A stretch of 64,000 nucleotides of DNA from a virus: IMG/VR virus record IMGVR_UViG_3300042520_001624, positions 1 through 64,000 of that record, one strand, 5' to 3'. Positions 31,960 through 41,531 of this stretch are shown one piece after another. Within the stretch, counting starts at the first letter, position 1; each line of letters opens with the position of its first letter. Position numbers and translations under genes: made by a program. The notes below the pieces were generated by a model, which saw only the letters and a program-made list of their open reading frames with translations, made no database searches and was not told where the DNA came from.

Positions 31960-33926
31960 CAGTTCTTGGTACGGAGTCTTTCTACCCTAGCTGCGTGGTC
32001 AACCTGACGCTTATCTTTGAGAGCAAGCTACAGGTCCGCGTGCAGGAGGAATCCGGGCAGCAGACTGAGTTTCTCGTCAACCAGAGTGATTCCAGCACGT
32101 TTGTAATGAACCGGGTACCCAAGAAGTGCTCCGTACACCTACAAGGACATACCCAAGCCGCTACTTACAAGTTGATCTTTGATTATCGGGAACTGCCGAT
32201 TGATCCTCGTACAGTTGTAGCGTGCTCTGCAGAGATTCACCTCGGAACAGTCTCTGCATCCGACTTTGCAGAAGGCATGCGGCGAACTCTCCCGAATGGC
32301 AACCGCAGGTCTATTCTTGTTACTCGGACAGACGACAACGTTCCTATCGACGACAACTTGCTCATGGTTGGTCCTGCAGACAACTGGACTGTAGAGTTCG
32401 GAGCAGACGGAGCAGAAGTTCACATCGAAGGCAGAGATCTTCGGGGGCTTTTGTTGGACTCCCCGCTTGTTTCCTTTGCAGATGTCTACGACGAGGCAAA
32501 CCCCACGAGACAGGGCATGCCCTCTCGTCGCCGACGCCGGTCTACAATCTTGTCTCGTATTCAGCTGAACGTACCTATTCAGACTGTAATCAAGCAGATT
32601 CTGGCGGAACACGACACAATCCGACATCTCCCTACCAGAGAGCAGATTCAGGTGCGTGTATACCCGGAGGAGTGGCCCGACCAGAAGGTGCTCGGTCCTG
32701 GGGACGAGGCTGTACTACCTCGTAATCGTCGGGGGGCTAACGGACAAGGGGCCAACGCTGGCGGCGCTTCCAACAGCATGAACTTCTGGGACCTAATCAC
32801 ACGCATGTGTTATCTGGTCGGTGCTGTCCCCAAGTTTGTAGGCAGGAATCTGGAGATTCGCTACGCCCCTTCGCTGTTCAACATGATCGCTAGAGACCGG
32901 TCTGGACAGCCTATGGAGACTCCTTTTCGTCCTAACCGACGGCGGGAACTCGGAGAGGATGCTTGGGGAATCCGCCGTCTGGTCTGGGGTCGAGATATCC
33001 AGAGCATGAAGATCGCTCGGAAGTATGCGGGCGTAAACAAGCCGCACTCGATCCGCGTGGTGGCCCAGAACACGGGCTCAGGGGCTCGTGGGAGGCGGCA
33101 GATGCTCCAGGTTGTGTGGCCCCCCAGAACCGTGCGGGAGGCCCGTGCGCAGGGCGTGGGGTGGACTCCTATTCGTGACGCTCTTGGAGGCCAAGAGTCT
33201 CAGGAGATCCGCACCTACCGCGTCCCCGGAGTAGCATCTCTCGCACGTCTTACGCAGATTGCCCAGTCTTTCTACGAGCAGATTGGTCGCCAAGAGATGT
33301 CTGGAGACATCGAAGCTGCCCGCGTAACTTCTTTCGGAGGGACCAACGCAGACCCTGACTTGCTACGTCTGCGGGTAGGGGATCCTATCGAGCTGCTTGT
33401 AGACGCTAGCCGTCTAGACTCCAACGCCCCAATTGTGTCTACCCTGAATGCTACAGCACAGATGCCGTACGCAGAGTCTGTCGCTCAGGTCGCACGGCAT
33501 CTGAACGGTAACACGGGTCTTGCTCGCGTAATTGTTGCCACCGCACGAGGTAACATCATGGGAGCACTTCGCTACTTTATGGTCTCTTCTGTGAACTTCG
33601 ACTGGAGTTATGAGGAGGTCACGGTCAAAGCAGACGTACAGAACTACATCATCTACCGCTGGGGAGAAACAGATCGAGAGGGACTCGCTAACGCTCGTCG
33701 ACACTCCGGAACTCCGACTGCGCGCAGAACAGGTACTGCTAGCTCTAGAACAACGAACGCAGTACCGCAGCCCGCTGTTGCTGGGGGGCGTGTCCCTACC
33801 GCAAACTTGCCGACCGCGCCGTCCTTTGACATTGAGGAGCCCCAGACAGATTCTGCTCTTCAAGGACTTAGAGGGAATGAAGTTGCAGAGCTGAGCGAGT
33901 TCCGGTCGACAGGAAGGTGGCGATGA
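31956..33926 (+). CDS. baseplate hub protein (gp27/gpD-like)
   Basis: The 656-residue GTG-started protein stands between the LysM protein and the spike, the hub position in contractile tails. Beta-rich domains at both ends surround a central part with FWDLITRMCYLVGAVPKFVG and a later SGDIEAARVTSFGGTNADPD segment that fits gpD-like hub folds. The C-terminal 60 residues are Thr/Arg/Pro-rich and probably disordered. It would form the ring through which the tube attaches to the spike. Confidence 0.7.
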   Translation: MTVLGTESFYPSCVVNLTLIFESKLQVRVQEESGQQTEFLVNQSDSSTFVMNRVPKKCSVHLQGHTQAATYKLIFDYRELPIDPRTVVACSAEIHLGTVSASDFAEGMRRTLPNGNRRSILVTRTDDNVPIDDNLLMVGPADNWTVEFGADGAEVHIEGRDLRGLLLDSPLVSFADVYDEANPTRQGMPSRRRRRSTILSRIQLNVPIQTVIKQILAEHDTIRHLPTREQIQVRVYPEEWPDQKVLGPGDEAVLPRNRRGANGQGANAGGASNSMNFWDLITRMCYLVGAVPKFVGRNLEIRYAPSLFNMIARDRSGQPMETPFRPNRRRELGEDAWGIRRLVWGRDIQSMKIARKYAGVNKPHSIRVVAQNTGSGARGRRQMLQVVWPPRTVREARAQGVGWTPIRDALGGQESQEIRTYRVPGVASLARLTQIAQSFYEQIGRQEMSGDIEAARVTSFGGTNADPDLLRLRVGDPIELLVDASRLDSNAPIVSTLNATAQMPYAESVAQVARHLNGNTGLARVIVATARGNIMGALRYFMVSSVNFDWSYEEVTVKADVQNYIIYRWGETDREGLANARRHSGTPTARRTGTASSRTTNAVPQPAVAGGRVPTANLPTAPSFDIEEPQTDSALQGLRGNEVAELSEFRSTGRWR

Positions 33927-34648
33927 CTCGTCGAAACATAGATCCTAGCCGTCTGTCGTCTCTGGTCTCGCGGCCAGGGATCGACCCGCGTGTACACCTC
34001 ACGCTCGGTATTGTGGACAGGGTGCTTGTGGACCCCGAGCACGGTGTGTTCGCCGACATTACCTACCTTCTGCACGAGGACAACGATACAGCCACTGTAG
34101 GGACTGCCTACGCTGGCAACTTGTTTGGCCAGCACGTTCCACTTCAAGAAGAGGACACGGTACTCATCGCAATCCCCGAAGGGGACACAGATGCAGGTCC
34201 CGTGATCATCTCTCGCATGTGGTCTGCCGGAGACAAGCCTTTCGCAGAGCAGCAAGGTACCGCCCTTACGGGCGAGGAAGCTGGTCTCTACGAACAGGCG
34301 GAGAAGGTCGTTCTCAGGTGCAAGCCCAGCACTCCGTATGAGATCTACGTTTCAGAAGGGGCAAACATCACGATCAAGGTCGAAGGCTCTGGAAACGCTA
34401 ACGTCATTGTAGACTCTGGGAAAGTCTTCTTGTCGGATGTCTCCGGAACAGAGCCTGCCGCCAAAGGACAAACCCTAAAGTCTTATCTGGATTCTCTGAA
34501 GAGCTGGGCTGATGCGCATGTGCACGGATACGTAAGTCCTGTAGCTGCTGCGTTGACAACACCCGCAACGCTGAGCCCGTCTGGAACACCGCCTGAACCG
34601 TCCCCGACAGTACCCGACGTTCGTGCTACAAAAGTAGAGTTGAAATGA
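33923..34648 (+). CDS. baseplate spike / puncturing protein
   Basis: ATG at 33923 overlaps the hub stop and has AGGAAGG at good distance; a GTG at 33917 is less likely. The roughly 241-residue product has an OB-like N-terminal domain (VADITYLLHEDNDTATVG-like, then EEDTVLIAIPEGD), a beta-helix-type middle (YVSEGANITIKVEGSGNANV) and a DAHVHGYVSP segment common in Mu gp45/gpV-type spikes. It forms the membrane-piercing tip. Confidence 0.7.
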   Translation: MTRRNIDPSRLSSLVSRPGIDPRVHLTLGIVDRVLVDPEHGVFADITYLLHEDNDTATVGTAYAGNLFGQHVPLQEEDTVLIAIPEGDTDAGPVIISRMWSAGDKPFAEQQGTALTGEEAGLYEQAEKVVLRCKPSTPYEIYVSEGANITIKVEGSGNANVIVDSGKVFLSDVSGTEPAAKGQTLKSYLDSLKSWADAHVHGYVSPVAAALTTPATLSPSGTPPEPSPTVPDVRATKVELK

Positions 34649-34995
34649 AACTAAAGAGAGCCATGTTGGTGAAGCCTCGGAAGGACCCTTCGGGGGGTCT
34701 TACGGCTGCTGGTCGCGCTCACTACAAGCGCAAGGAGGGTGCCAACCTCAAGCCCGGTGTGAAGGGGGCTGCGGACACTCCCGAGAAGATGCGCCGTAAA
34801 GGCTCTTGGGCGGCTCGCTTCTACTGCAGGGCCAAGATGCCCCCGCTGACCAAGCCGGACGGCTCTCCGACCCGACAGGCGCTTACTGCGCGTGCTTGGG
34901 GCGAGCCCGTACCCAAGACCCGCGAGGGCGCTGCGCGCATCTGTGCGAAGGGCCGGAACCTGCTGGCTCGCTACAAAGCTCGGAAGGGGAAGTAA
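34645..34995 (+). CDS. small basic protein (DUF6321-like)
   Basis: The 116-residue product is Lys/Arg-rich and contains GLTAAGRAHYKRKEGANLKP, ADTPEKMRRKGSW and HAWGEPVPKT-like AWGEPVPKTREGA. This order of segments is that of a conserved small phage and bacterial protein family, which I recall as DUF6321. Function is unknown. It overlaps the spike stop (ATGA) and sits inside the baseplate cluster, so it is likely co-expressed with tail genes. Confidence 0.65.
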   Translation: MKLKRAMLVKPRKDPSGGLTAAGRAHYKRKEGANLKPGVKGAADTPEKMRRKGSWAARFYCRAKMPPLTKPDGSPTRQALTARAWGEPVPKTREGAARICAKGRNLLARYKARKGK

Positions 34996-34996
34996 C

Positions 34997-35761
34997 TTGA
35001 GCTACGGACTCGGGGAGTGGGGACTTGATGTCTGGGGTGCAGACCCTCGTCTAAGTGTTCAGGGGGCTGTGGCAACCACCACGCACTCTGTCACTGTCAC
35101 TCTCTCACGTCCTCCTCGTGCCCGGTCCGTACTGTCCGCAGGAGATGCCCTGAACCCGTCTTCGTGGACTGTCGAGCGTGTAGACGGTTCTAGAACGTTC
35201 ACCCCTATTGGTGTTCTCAAGATCACAGATCGTAGATTCCAGATCTTTCTACGGGAGCCGCTATCGTCCCGGAACTACCAGCATCGCGTACAGTCTTTGA
35301 CACTGCTGTCCGCAGCTACAGGAGCAGTGATTTCTGCTCCTCGATATGTAGATTTCCCGGGAGTGCTTCCGACTACGGCAGTGAACGAGCCTCGGGGTGC
35401 TTGGGACTTCGAGCAGACCAACATCCTAGCCGGAGCCCTAAACACAAGCACGGCGGGAACGTATACTCGTATCTTTACCGAGGATGTTCTCCGCAAGCTC
35501 ATCTACCGGCGTCTGACGACGCTACCTGGAGCTTACTACCACTTGAACCCGGACGATTTCGGACAAGGTTTGAAGGTCAAAGAGGGTCTGAGGGCGTCTT
35601 CTCTGCCTGCTCTGAAAGTAAATATCGAGCAGGAAGTTTTGAAAGAGCCGGGAGTGCTGTCTGCAACTGCTAAACTGGAGCTGAGTGCGGGACAGTTGTC
35701 TATTCACGTACGGGCACAGACACCTGATGGAGAAGTCGAGACTACACTAGTCTCCAGTTAA
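34997..35761 (+). CDS. baseplate wedge protein, gp25-like
   Basis: A TTG start at 34997 is preceded by AGGGGA and follows the previous stop by one nt; the open frame upstream lies inside the previous gene. The 254-residue protein has an N-terminal beta domain and a C-terminal half with VLRKLIYRRLTTLPGAYYHL, NPDDFGQGL and a final beta segment (GQLSIHVRAQTPDGE), the usual order of gp25/W wedge proteins. Gp25-like subunits start sheath polymerisation. Confidence 0.65.
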   Translation: MSYGLGEWGLDVWGADPRLSVQGAVATTTHSVTVTLSRPPRARSVLSAGDALNPSSWTVERVDGSRTFTPIGVLKITDRRFQIFLREPLSSRNYQHRVQSLTLLSAATGAVISAPRYVDFPGVLPTTAVNEPRGAWDFEQTNILAGALNTSTAGTYTRIFTEDVLRKLIYRRLTTLPGAYYHLNPDDFGQGLKVKEGLRASSLPALKVNIEQEVLKEPGVLSATAKLELSAGQLSIHVRAQTPDGEVETTLVSS

Positions 35762-35765
35762 ACCT

Positions 35766-36917
35766 ATGGACCTTCCGGCGTTCTTCGACATCTTTCGCAT
35801 TGGCAAATCAGAAGCTCTGATTCGCAACGGGCTTTTGTCCGCGTCGGAGATTGATCGCAAAGGCTCGGACCTGAACATCTTGTTTGCTGCGGCTTCCGCC
35901 ATGGCCGACGAGTGTGTCGGACAGCTAGCCAAGATCCGCGGGGACCTCTACGTAGGCACTGCTCGGGATGCAGCCCTCGACCGGTTGATCATTGACCGCT
36001 ATCCGGACCTGATTCGGAAGCAGGCATCTCCGTCGTTTGGCTACGCTAACTTCAGTTTCTCTCCTGCAGTTACAGGAGCTTTCACCGTCCCGGACGGGAC
36101 CACGCTGTCCACTTCCGACAACGTACAGTTCATTACTGTCGGAGACTTTCCGGTAGCTGTAGGTGCGACCACCGCTCGGGTACCGATCCGTTCGGTACTG
36201 GCAGGCTTCTCTCAGAAAGCCTCCGCACTGAAGATCAACAACATCACGTCCACGATTACAGGTGCTCCTACCAGTGGCATGACTGTGACCAACACAGCAG
36301 CCACCTTCGGTGGAGAGGACCGGGAGAACGACTCGGACTATGCTCTTCGATACCGTCTTCGCTATCTTGCTGCTCGTCGGGCGACACTGGGAGCCATCGA
36401 ACAGGCCATCCTGTCCGTCCCCGGAGTCGTAAAGGCCAACGTCTTCGAGAACTTGGACACTCTGGGTCGGCCGATTGGCTACGTCCAAGCTGTAGTCGCT
36501 GATAGCTTTACAGAGCAGTTGATTACGTCTGCAACGATCCCGGGCGCTTACGCTACGCAACAGGCACTACTGACCAATCAGCTAGATCAGGTCTTGACGG
36601 AATGGCGAGCTGCCGGTGTCGGGGTTCAGGTCTCTGTTGCTGCTGTTACTCTTCAAGCCCTCAGAATAGAGCTTACTTTCTCTTCTGGTTCTAATGAAGA
36701 GACTGTAACGGCGAACGTTCGGACTGCTTTAATTCAGTACATCAACAATCTGGACCCCGGACAGATGCTTCGTCTCCAAGACATTCGCAGCATCATTCAG
36801 CGTATTCCTGGTGTGTATTACACAGGCAACGAAGTCATTAGTCCTACAGGAGACATTCAACCGTTGCCTGGAGAGGTTTTGCGGACTTCAACTACCTTCT
36901 GTAAAGTAGGTAGTTAA
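35766..36917 (+). CDS. baseplate J-like wedge protein
   Basis: The 383-residue protein matches the J/gp47 baseplate family: N-terminal GTARDAALDRLIIDRYPDL, a beta-rich middle (FTVPDGTTLSTSDNVQFIT), the family-specific GGEDRENDSDYALRYRLR and ATLGAIEQAILSVPGVVKAN, and a C-terminal helical domain with DIRSIIQRIPGVYYT. It builds the inner wedge of the baseplate. The stop overlaps the next ATG by one base. Confidence 0.88.
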   Translation: MDLPAFFDIFRIGKSEALIRNGLLSASEIDRKGSDLNILFAAASAMADECVGQLAKIRGDLYVGTARDAALDRLIIDRYPDLIRKQASPSFGYANFSFSPAVTGAFTVPDGTTLSTSDNVQFITVGDFPVAVGATTARVPIRSVLAGFSQKASALKINNITSTITGAPTSGMTVTNTAATFGGEDRENDSDYALRYRLRYLAARRATLGAIEQAILSVPGVVKANVFENLDTLGRPIGYVQAVVADSFTEQLITSATIPGAYATQQALLTNQLDQVLTEWRAAGVGVQVSVAAVTLQALRIELTFSSGSNEETVTANVRTALIQYINNLDPGQMLRLQDIRSIIQRIPGVYYTGNEVISPTGDIQPLPGEVLRTSTTFCKVGS

Positions 36918-38452
36918 TGGCTCCTGTTGTCGCTAACATCAGTCCTACCAGCCCGTCTACTATATTGGAGACGCAGGTATTGGGCTTTGACGTTACGGGA
37001 ATACCGGCCCTGCAGCGTGTGTTTGTTTTTGTGGCTTTTCCGGGAATGGAACTGGAGGAGCTGGCATTCGATGGTACAAATTTTACGGAGCCTTATGCGT
37101 CACTGTCTTCACGTAGTGCAATCACTGATGGCCACCGCTATCTTCTCCGGCGCGGACCGGTATGGCCTGATTCTCCTGCAGTCTCTGTTTACGCTGTAGA
37201 CAACGCTGCGACAGAGCTAGACCAGTCTTGGCCGTACACGTTGGTCAACGCTCCTACGGACACGGGGTACGTCCCTGTCATCCCGATATTTCCTGTAGGA
37301 CCAGTGGCACCTACAGCGGACTCCGGATTCTCCGAGTTCGACCAAGAGTACTTCCTGCGGCTGATGCCAAAGGTCTTGGACCCTGAGTTTGTCGCAAGTT
37401 TGAAAGCTGGGCAGGGCTACGAGCAGCTGGAAGCTTACGCGGCCATGTTCGCTCGGGTGTCTACCGCTAGCTACAACACGGCTACAGGGCTGCTGGCAGC
37501 CTACGCAAGAGGTCCCGGGTACTCTGAAGGGGTCGTGGAGTTCTACCGGACATCTGGGGGCACTGCCGTCACGGTCAAGCGGGGGTCAGTTGTCTCTGCA
37601 AAGGGCGGCAGGTACTATCGGACTCTTGAAGATGCAGTCTTTACTTCTGCCGATCTTGGTCCGATCACTTCTCGTGTTCGGGCTATTTTCCCTGACTGGC
37701 AGCATAACGCTTCGGGAACTACGGTCACTCCCGCGGGAGTTACTATCCCTGGCGAGGTCGATAAGATCCACGTTCTCGTGGAGGATCCTCCTCTTGCGGA
37801 TCTTTCGATCAAAGTAAGACAGATCACGAGTTTTACGGGGGGTGCAGCACCGATGCTGGACCTGATCGCTAAATCTCAGGACATCTCCAGAGGAGCGGGA
37901 GAGACAGATGCGAGTCTGTCTTTTCGTATTCGGAACCTGCCAGACAACATTTCTCCCGCTTCTATGTGGAGAAACGTAGAGATTCTGTTGGATCCTTGGC
38001 GAGTTCGGTACGAGTACTGGGAGCCCTTCAATCAGGATTTCCAGACTGCGTATGATGTGCCGGATGGTCTAGCCGCGTCGAATGTCTTTACGTACGACGA
38101 TCCGAGGCCGAGATACTTCCCTGCAAAGAACTGGTACGCGGACAAGACCGAGCAGTGGGGAACTTTCTACATTAACCTCGGGAAGATTCAGACCATTCGG
38201 GATTTCGGTGGTTGTTATGATGACACAGCTGCGGATACAGCGGACTGCATTGTTCCCATAACAGGGGGGCGTCGGGCTGTTGCGGCTTACGATCTTCCGG
38301 ATTCGTCCACGTACGGGACAGGCGAAGACTTGGGTCTTTGCTATGATGGTAGGGATGTTGGGATTGATGGTCTGACGACTTCGATCTCTGGGATGATGCA
38401 ATCTAACCGCGCTGCCGGAATCGTGGCAGGTCTACAACAAGAGGGCTGGTAA
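36917..38452 (+). CDS. baseplate or tail-fibre attachment protein
   Basis: The 511-residue protein follows the J-like gene where gpI-type proteins lie. Its first 130 residues are an Ig-like beta domain; residues about 135-330 contain FDQEYFLRLMPKVLDPEFV and a strand run with GVTIPGEVDKIHVLVEDPP resembling J-like folds; and DASLSFRIRNLPDNISPASM follows. The C-terminus is Asp/Tyr-rich. It may link fibres to the wedge. Family assignment is tentative. Confidence 0.55.
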   Translation: MAPVVANISPTSPSTILETQVLGFDVTGIPALQRVFVFVAFPGMELEELAFDGTNFTEPYASLSSRSAITDGHRYLLRRGPVWPDSPAVSVYAVDNAATELDQSWPYTLVNAPTDTGYVPVIPIFPVGPVAPTADSGFSEFDQEYFLRLMPKVLDPEFVASLKAGQGYEQLEAYAAMFARVSTASYNTATGLLAAYARGPGYSEGVVEFYRTSGGTAVTVKRGSVVSAKGGRYYRTLEDAVFTSADLGPITSRVRAIFPDWQHNASGTTVTPAGVTIPGEVDKIHVLVEDPPLADLSIKVRQITSFTGGAAPMLDLIAKSQDISRGAGETDASLSFRIRNLPDNISPASMWRNVEILLDPWRVRYEYWEPFNQDFQTAYDVPDGLAASNVFTYDDPRPRYFPAKNWYADKTEQWGTFYINLGKIQTIRDFGGCYDDTAADTADCIVPITGGRRAVAAYDLPDSSTYGTGEDLGLCYDGRDVGIDGLTTSISGMMQSNRAAGIVAGLQQEGW

Positions 38453-38454
38453 GA

Positions 38455-39702
38455 ATGTCTTACGGTAGTTTCCAGAAGCGTGTGCTGATCCCTGTGCGGC
38501 AGCGTCCAAGCTCGGAGGACCTCAATGCCCTTCAGTGGGAACGTGCTGCTAGCGAGCTGATTGCTGCGGGCACTGCGTACGGCCAAAATGTATTTTCGTC
38601 TCCAGGAAGTTGCGTTCCGTCAGCCATGCTGGGCGCCAGAGGTTTTTCTGGCGGGGGCTTTTACGTAGCTGTGGACTCTACTGCACCTCCATTTGGTGTA
38701 ACTGTGCAAGCGGGGGTTGGGTACAACTACGTGGGTCCGGCTTCTGCAACAGACATTGACTCTAACCAAGGCGCAGACTGGGTTCTTAACAACAGCTGGG
38801 CGGTTCCGTTGGTATTGTCCGCGGATCAGGACTTTATTGTTCCGGCGCCCCCGGCAGTGGGGTCCAGCCGGATCGACATTATCGAAGTGCGTGCAGATTA
38901 CCTTGCAGCAGATCCCCAAACTGTAGGCATTTTTGATCCGGGCAGCTCCGCGTTCAACCCTACTGTGTCTAACAAGTCTTTGTCTTGGGATCTGGCGGGA
39001 CGCACAGGTAGCGTAAACGCTCCTAGTGTTTCTACGGCGTGCATTAGCTACGTCAAGGGACAGTCTGCTGTTGGGGCCATTACAGCCGCTACTGTGCCCT
39101 CTACCACCTCTGGCTACATTAAGATTGCGCAGATCAATTTGGATGCTTCGGGAGGCGCAATTGCTGCGGTCACCGAAGCCATGATTGCGGATTACCGACC
39201 GCTGCTATTTCCCCAGTCAACACTCTGCGTTGGTGGGCGTTTTACAGCTGCCGGAGTTTTGGGCGGGCTGGGCTCGATTAATTTCGGTTCAGTAGAAGTG
39301 CCCCCCGGAGTGCACGTAGTCGGTCTTGTACAGACAGGCGCTGCCGCACCTTCGGTGGGGTCTGCCTACCCAGTCTACGTTTACATTTTTGGCGGAGACC
39401 TGAGACCGCGTTCTGCCGGTCTGACTCCCGGATTTCCCGAATACAGAGGTGCGGTAAGCACTTCTCCCTCTGGCAATAGGTATGTAGCTGCTGGCAGTGT
39501 ATACGGGATTTTGGACGCCACAGAAGTGTCTAGATTAAGCGGGGGTGCTGTGGGCTGGTCTACGTACGGCAGCAGCGTGTCCGGAAACTACGCTTATGGA
39601 CAGCCATATTGGAGACTCACATTTCAATTGGGGAGTCCGACAGCTGCTGCTTTGAACAACACAGAGAGTTTTTACTTTAACGCAATGCTGAACCTGGGGT
39701 GA
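38455..39702 (+). CDS. tail fibre-type structural protein
   Basis: The 415-residue protein is Gly/Ser/Ala/Val-rich with long alternating beta segments. A conserved-looking N-terminus (SYGSFQKRVLIPVRQRPSSE) contains a helical baseplate-binding-type segment (LNALQWERAASELIAAG). No enzyme or chaperone domain is seen. It probably forms the proximal part of a tail fibre. Confidence 0.6.
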   Translation: MSYGSFQKRVLIPVRQRPSSEDLNALQWERAASELIAAGTAYGQNVFSSPGSCVPSAMLGARGFSGGGFYVAVDSTAPPFGVTVQAGVGYNYVGPASATDIDSNQGADWVLNNSWAVPLVLSADQDFIVPAPPAVGSSRIDIIEVRADYLAADPQTVGIFDPGSSAFNPTVSNKSLSWDLAGRTGSVNAPSVSTACISYVKGQSAVGAITAATVPSTTSGYIKIAQINLDASGGAIAAVTEAMIADYRPLLFPQSTLCVGGRFTAAGVLGGLGSINFGSVEVPPGVHVVGLVQTGAAAPSVGSAYPVYVYIFGGDLRPRSAGLTPGFPEYRGAVSTSPSGNRYVAAGSVYGILDATEVSRLSGGAVGWSTYGSSVSGNYAYGQPYWRLTFQLGSPTAAALNNTESFYFNAMLNLG

Positions 39703-39705
39703 TAC

Positions 39706-41238
39706 GTGGCTCAAGCACTCATCACGATAAACGCCGTTACAGGGTCTAACCCGCCCAACGGCACTGCTTTGGTCATCGACACCGTTGTTTCTTTGTCGAA
39801 CATCAACAACGGTGGGGAGGTCTCGTACCTTTGGGAGTTTCTGGACCGTCCGGAGGGCTCTACCGCCGCGTTCTCGTCTTCGACAGTTCAGAGCCCTACG
39901 TTCACTCCTGACTGCGAGGGAACCTATCTCATTCGCTTGACGGTGAACGCAGCCTTGTCTACAGAGTCTATAAACACGGTCATTGCGGCTATCGCCCAGA
40001 TGAAATCCGGGATTCGCATTCCGGCTGCAGGAGAGACCACGGAGGAGGACACTGCTCGGGGCTGGGCAGAAGACGTAAACCGCGGGATGCAGATGCTGGA
40101 CAGCCTGCGTGCGGACCCTGGATACGTAACTGGGTTTGCGGGTGTTGCTCTGGCCAGAGGACAGATTGTCTACATCTCTGGAATGACTCTCATCAAAGCC
40201 GGTCTTCCAGACGAGGAGTACATCCCGACGTTCAACAAGGCACTGGCCAACAATGCCAGCCGAATGCTTTTGCCTCTGTACATTGTCCAGAACCTGATTG
40301 ATGGCGGCACTTCTGTGTTGGCCAACAAGATCTTCTACGCACGAGACAAGGGCATTTGTGGTCCTGTCACTACGCTCGGCGCTGCTGCAGGTACCCCTGT
40401 CTACGTCTCGGACACTGGTACGCTGTCGCTAACTCCCGGAACTAATCCGCGTCGTGTAGGCACCATCGCGTACACGGATGGGTCTACGTTCGACTGGATC
40501 TACTTTGACGGTGGGATGGTTCACGGCGAGAGCGACCTATACCTTGAAGACGGCGCTCGGATTATCCAGCGAGACGGAGATCTTGTTCTGGACAACCAGG
40601 GCTCTGGAGACGTGGTTGCTCTGGGCTCCGGAGATTTTCAGGTTACAGTATCCGGAGATGCCACGCTCAGTGCGGGCACAGACGCTGTAATCCAGTCTGC
40701 TTTGGCGGATCTTACGCTGTCTGCAGCGGGAGCGGTGACGTTTGGTCCAACTGCACGGGTTGTTAGCGGTGTTAACACGCCAGTTGCGGGGACTGACGCA
40801 ACCAACAAAACCTATGTAGACGGGCTGATTGCAGCTGTCCCGCAGCCTGTAAACGGCTACTTCTTCTTCGGGAACATAGCGACAATCAGCGCTTCTACAG
40901 AGTGCGTTTTGGATCCGGGCTTTGGCAACCGGACAGCTGTTGCAGCTGCCAGTAGCCATCCCCTGCTCCCGATTTCTAAGTCCGGAGTACTTCGGGACTT
41001 GGAAGTCCGGTCTGTAACAGGTCCCGTTGGAGCCAGTCTGGACTACACCGTTTGGAAAAACGGTCTTGTAACCACGATTACCTGCACGCAGGCTATCGCA
41101 GGTCTGACGGCTTCGGACCACTCTAACAGTGTCTCTGTTGCTGCGGGAGACTACATCGAACTCCGTGTAAAGAGCGGGGGAGTGATTGTCAGCGGCGCGG
41201 TAGACGTTGCTGCTATGCTAAGACTTGCACCCTCGTGA
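39706..41238 (+). CDS. tail fibre protein with PKD-like N-terminal domain
   Basis: The GTG-started 510-residue protein has a PKD/Ig-like domain in the first 90 residues (VSYLWEFLDRPEGSTAAF, SPTFTPDCEGTYLIRL). A central beta-helical shaft follows (YLEDGARIIQRDGDLVLD and the repeats after it) with a DATNKTYVDGLI segment, which is very common at shaft-to-tip junctions of phage fibres. The C-terminal 130 residues form the probable tip. It is the largest fibre candidate. Confidence 0.7.
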   Translation: MAQALITINAVTGSNPPNGTALVIDTVVSLSNINNGGEVSYLWEFLDRPEGSTAAFSSSTVQSPTFTPDCEGTYLIRLTVNAALSTESINTVIAAIAQMKSGIRIPAAGETTEEDTARGWAEDVNRGMQMLDSLRADPGYVTGFAGVALARGQIVYISGMTLIKAGLPDEEYIPTFNKALANNASRMLLPLYIVQNLIDGGTSVLANKIFYARDKGICGPVTTLGAAAGTPVYVSDTGTLSLTPGTNPRRVGTIAYTDGSTFDWIYFDGGMVHGESDLYLEDGARIIQRDGDLVLDNQGSGDVVALGSGDFQVTVSGDATLSAGTDAVIQSALADLTLSAAGAVTFGPTARVVSGVNTPVAGTDATNKTYVDGLIAAVPQPVNGYFFFGNIATISASTECVLDPGFGNRTAVAAASSHPLLPISKSGVLRDLEVRSVTGPVGASLDYTVWKNGLVTTITCTQAIAGLTASDHSNSVSVAAGDYIELRVKSGGVIVSGAVDVAAMLRLAPS

Positions 41239-41246
41239 GGAGTTAG

Positions 41247-41531
41247 ATGGACGCACTAACAACAGTTTCAGTAACGCTGACTACATATCCTACGAATCCG
41301 CAGGTTACACAGACCTGGGAACCGGACTCGATTATGTTTGTGGTTGCCAGTACGACTGCAGCAGACCTCATCTATGTGTCGTTCAACGGGACTTCTGATG
41401 CGGGAGTGCTGCGACCCGGAGTTACAGGTGCGGTTGCTTGGCAGTCTAAGCGCACGAACATCTGGCTCCGTCTAGGTCCTGCGGCCACCAACCCTACGTC
41501 TGTAGACGTGATGACAAGCACGGTGCGCTGA
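41247..41531 (+). CDS. small fibre-locus protein
   Basis: The 94-residue product is beta-rich (SVTLTTYPTNPQVTQTWE, IMFVVASTTAADLIYVSF). It ends TNPTSVDVMTSTVR. The DNA of this end is repeated in the scar at 42422-42470. Its TGA overlaps the ATG of the next fibre gene (TGATG). It may be a fibre accessory or cap. Confidence 0.55.
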   Translation: MDALTTVSVTLTTYPTNPQVTQTWEPDSIMFVVASTTAADLIYVSFNGTSDAGVLRPGVTGAVAWQSKRTNIWLRLGPAATNPTSVDVMTSTVR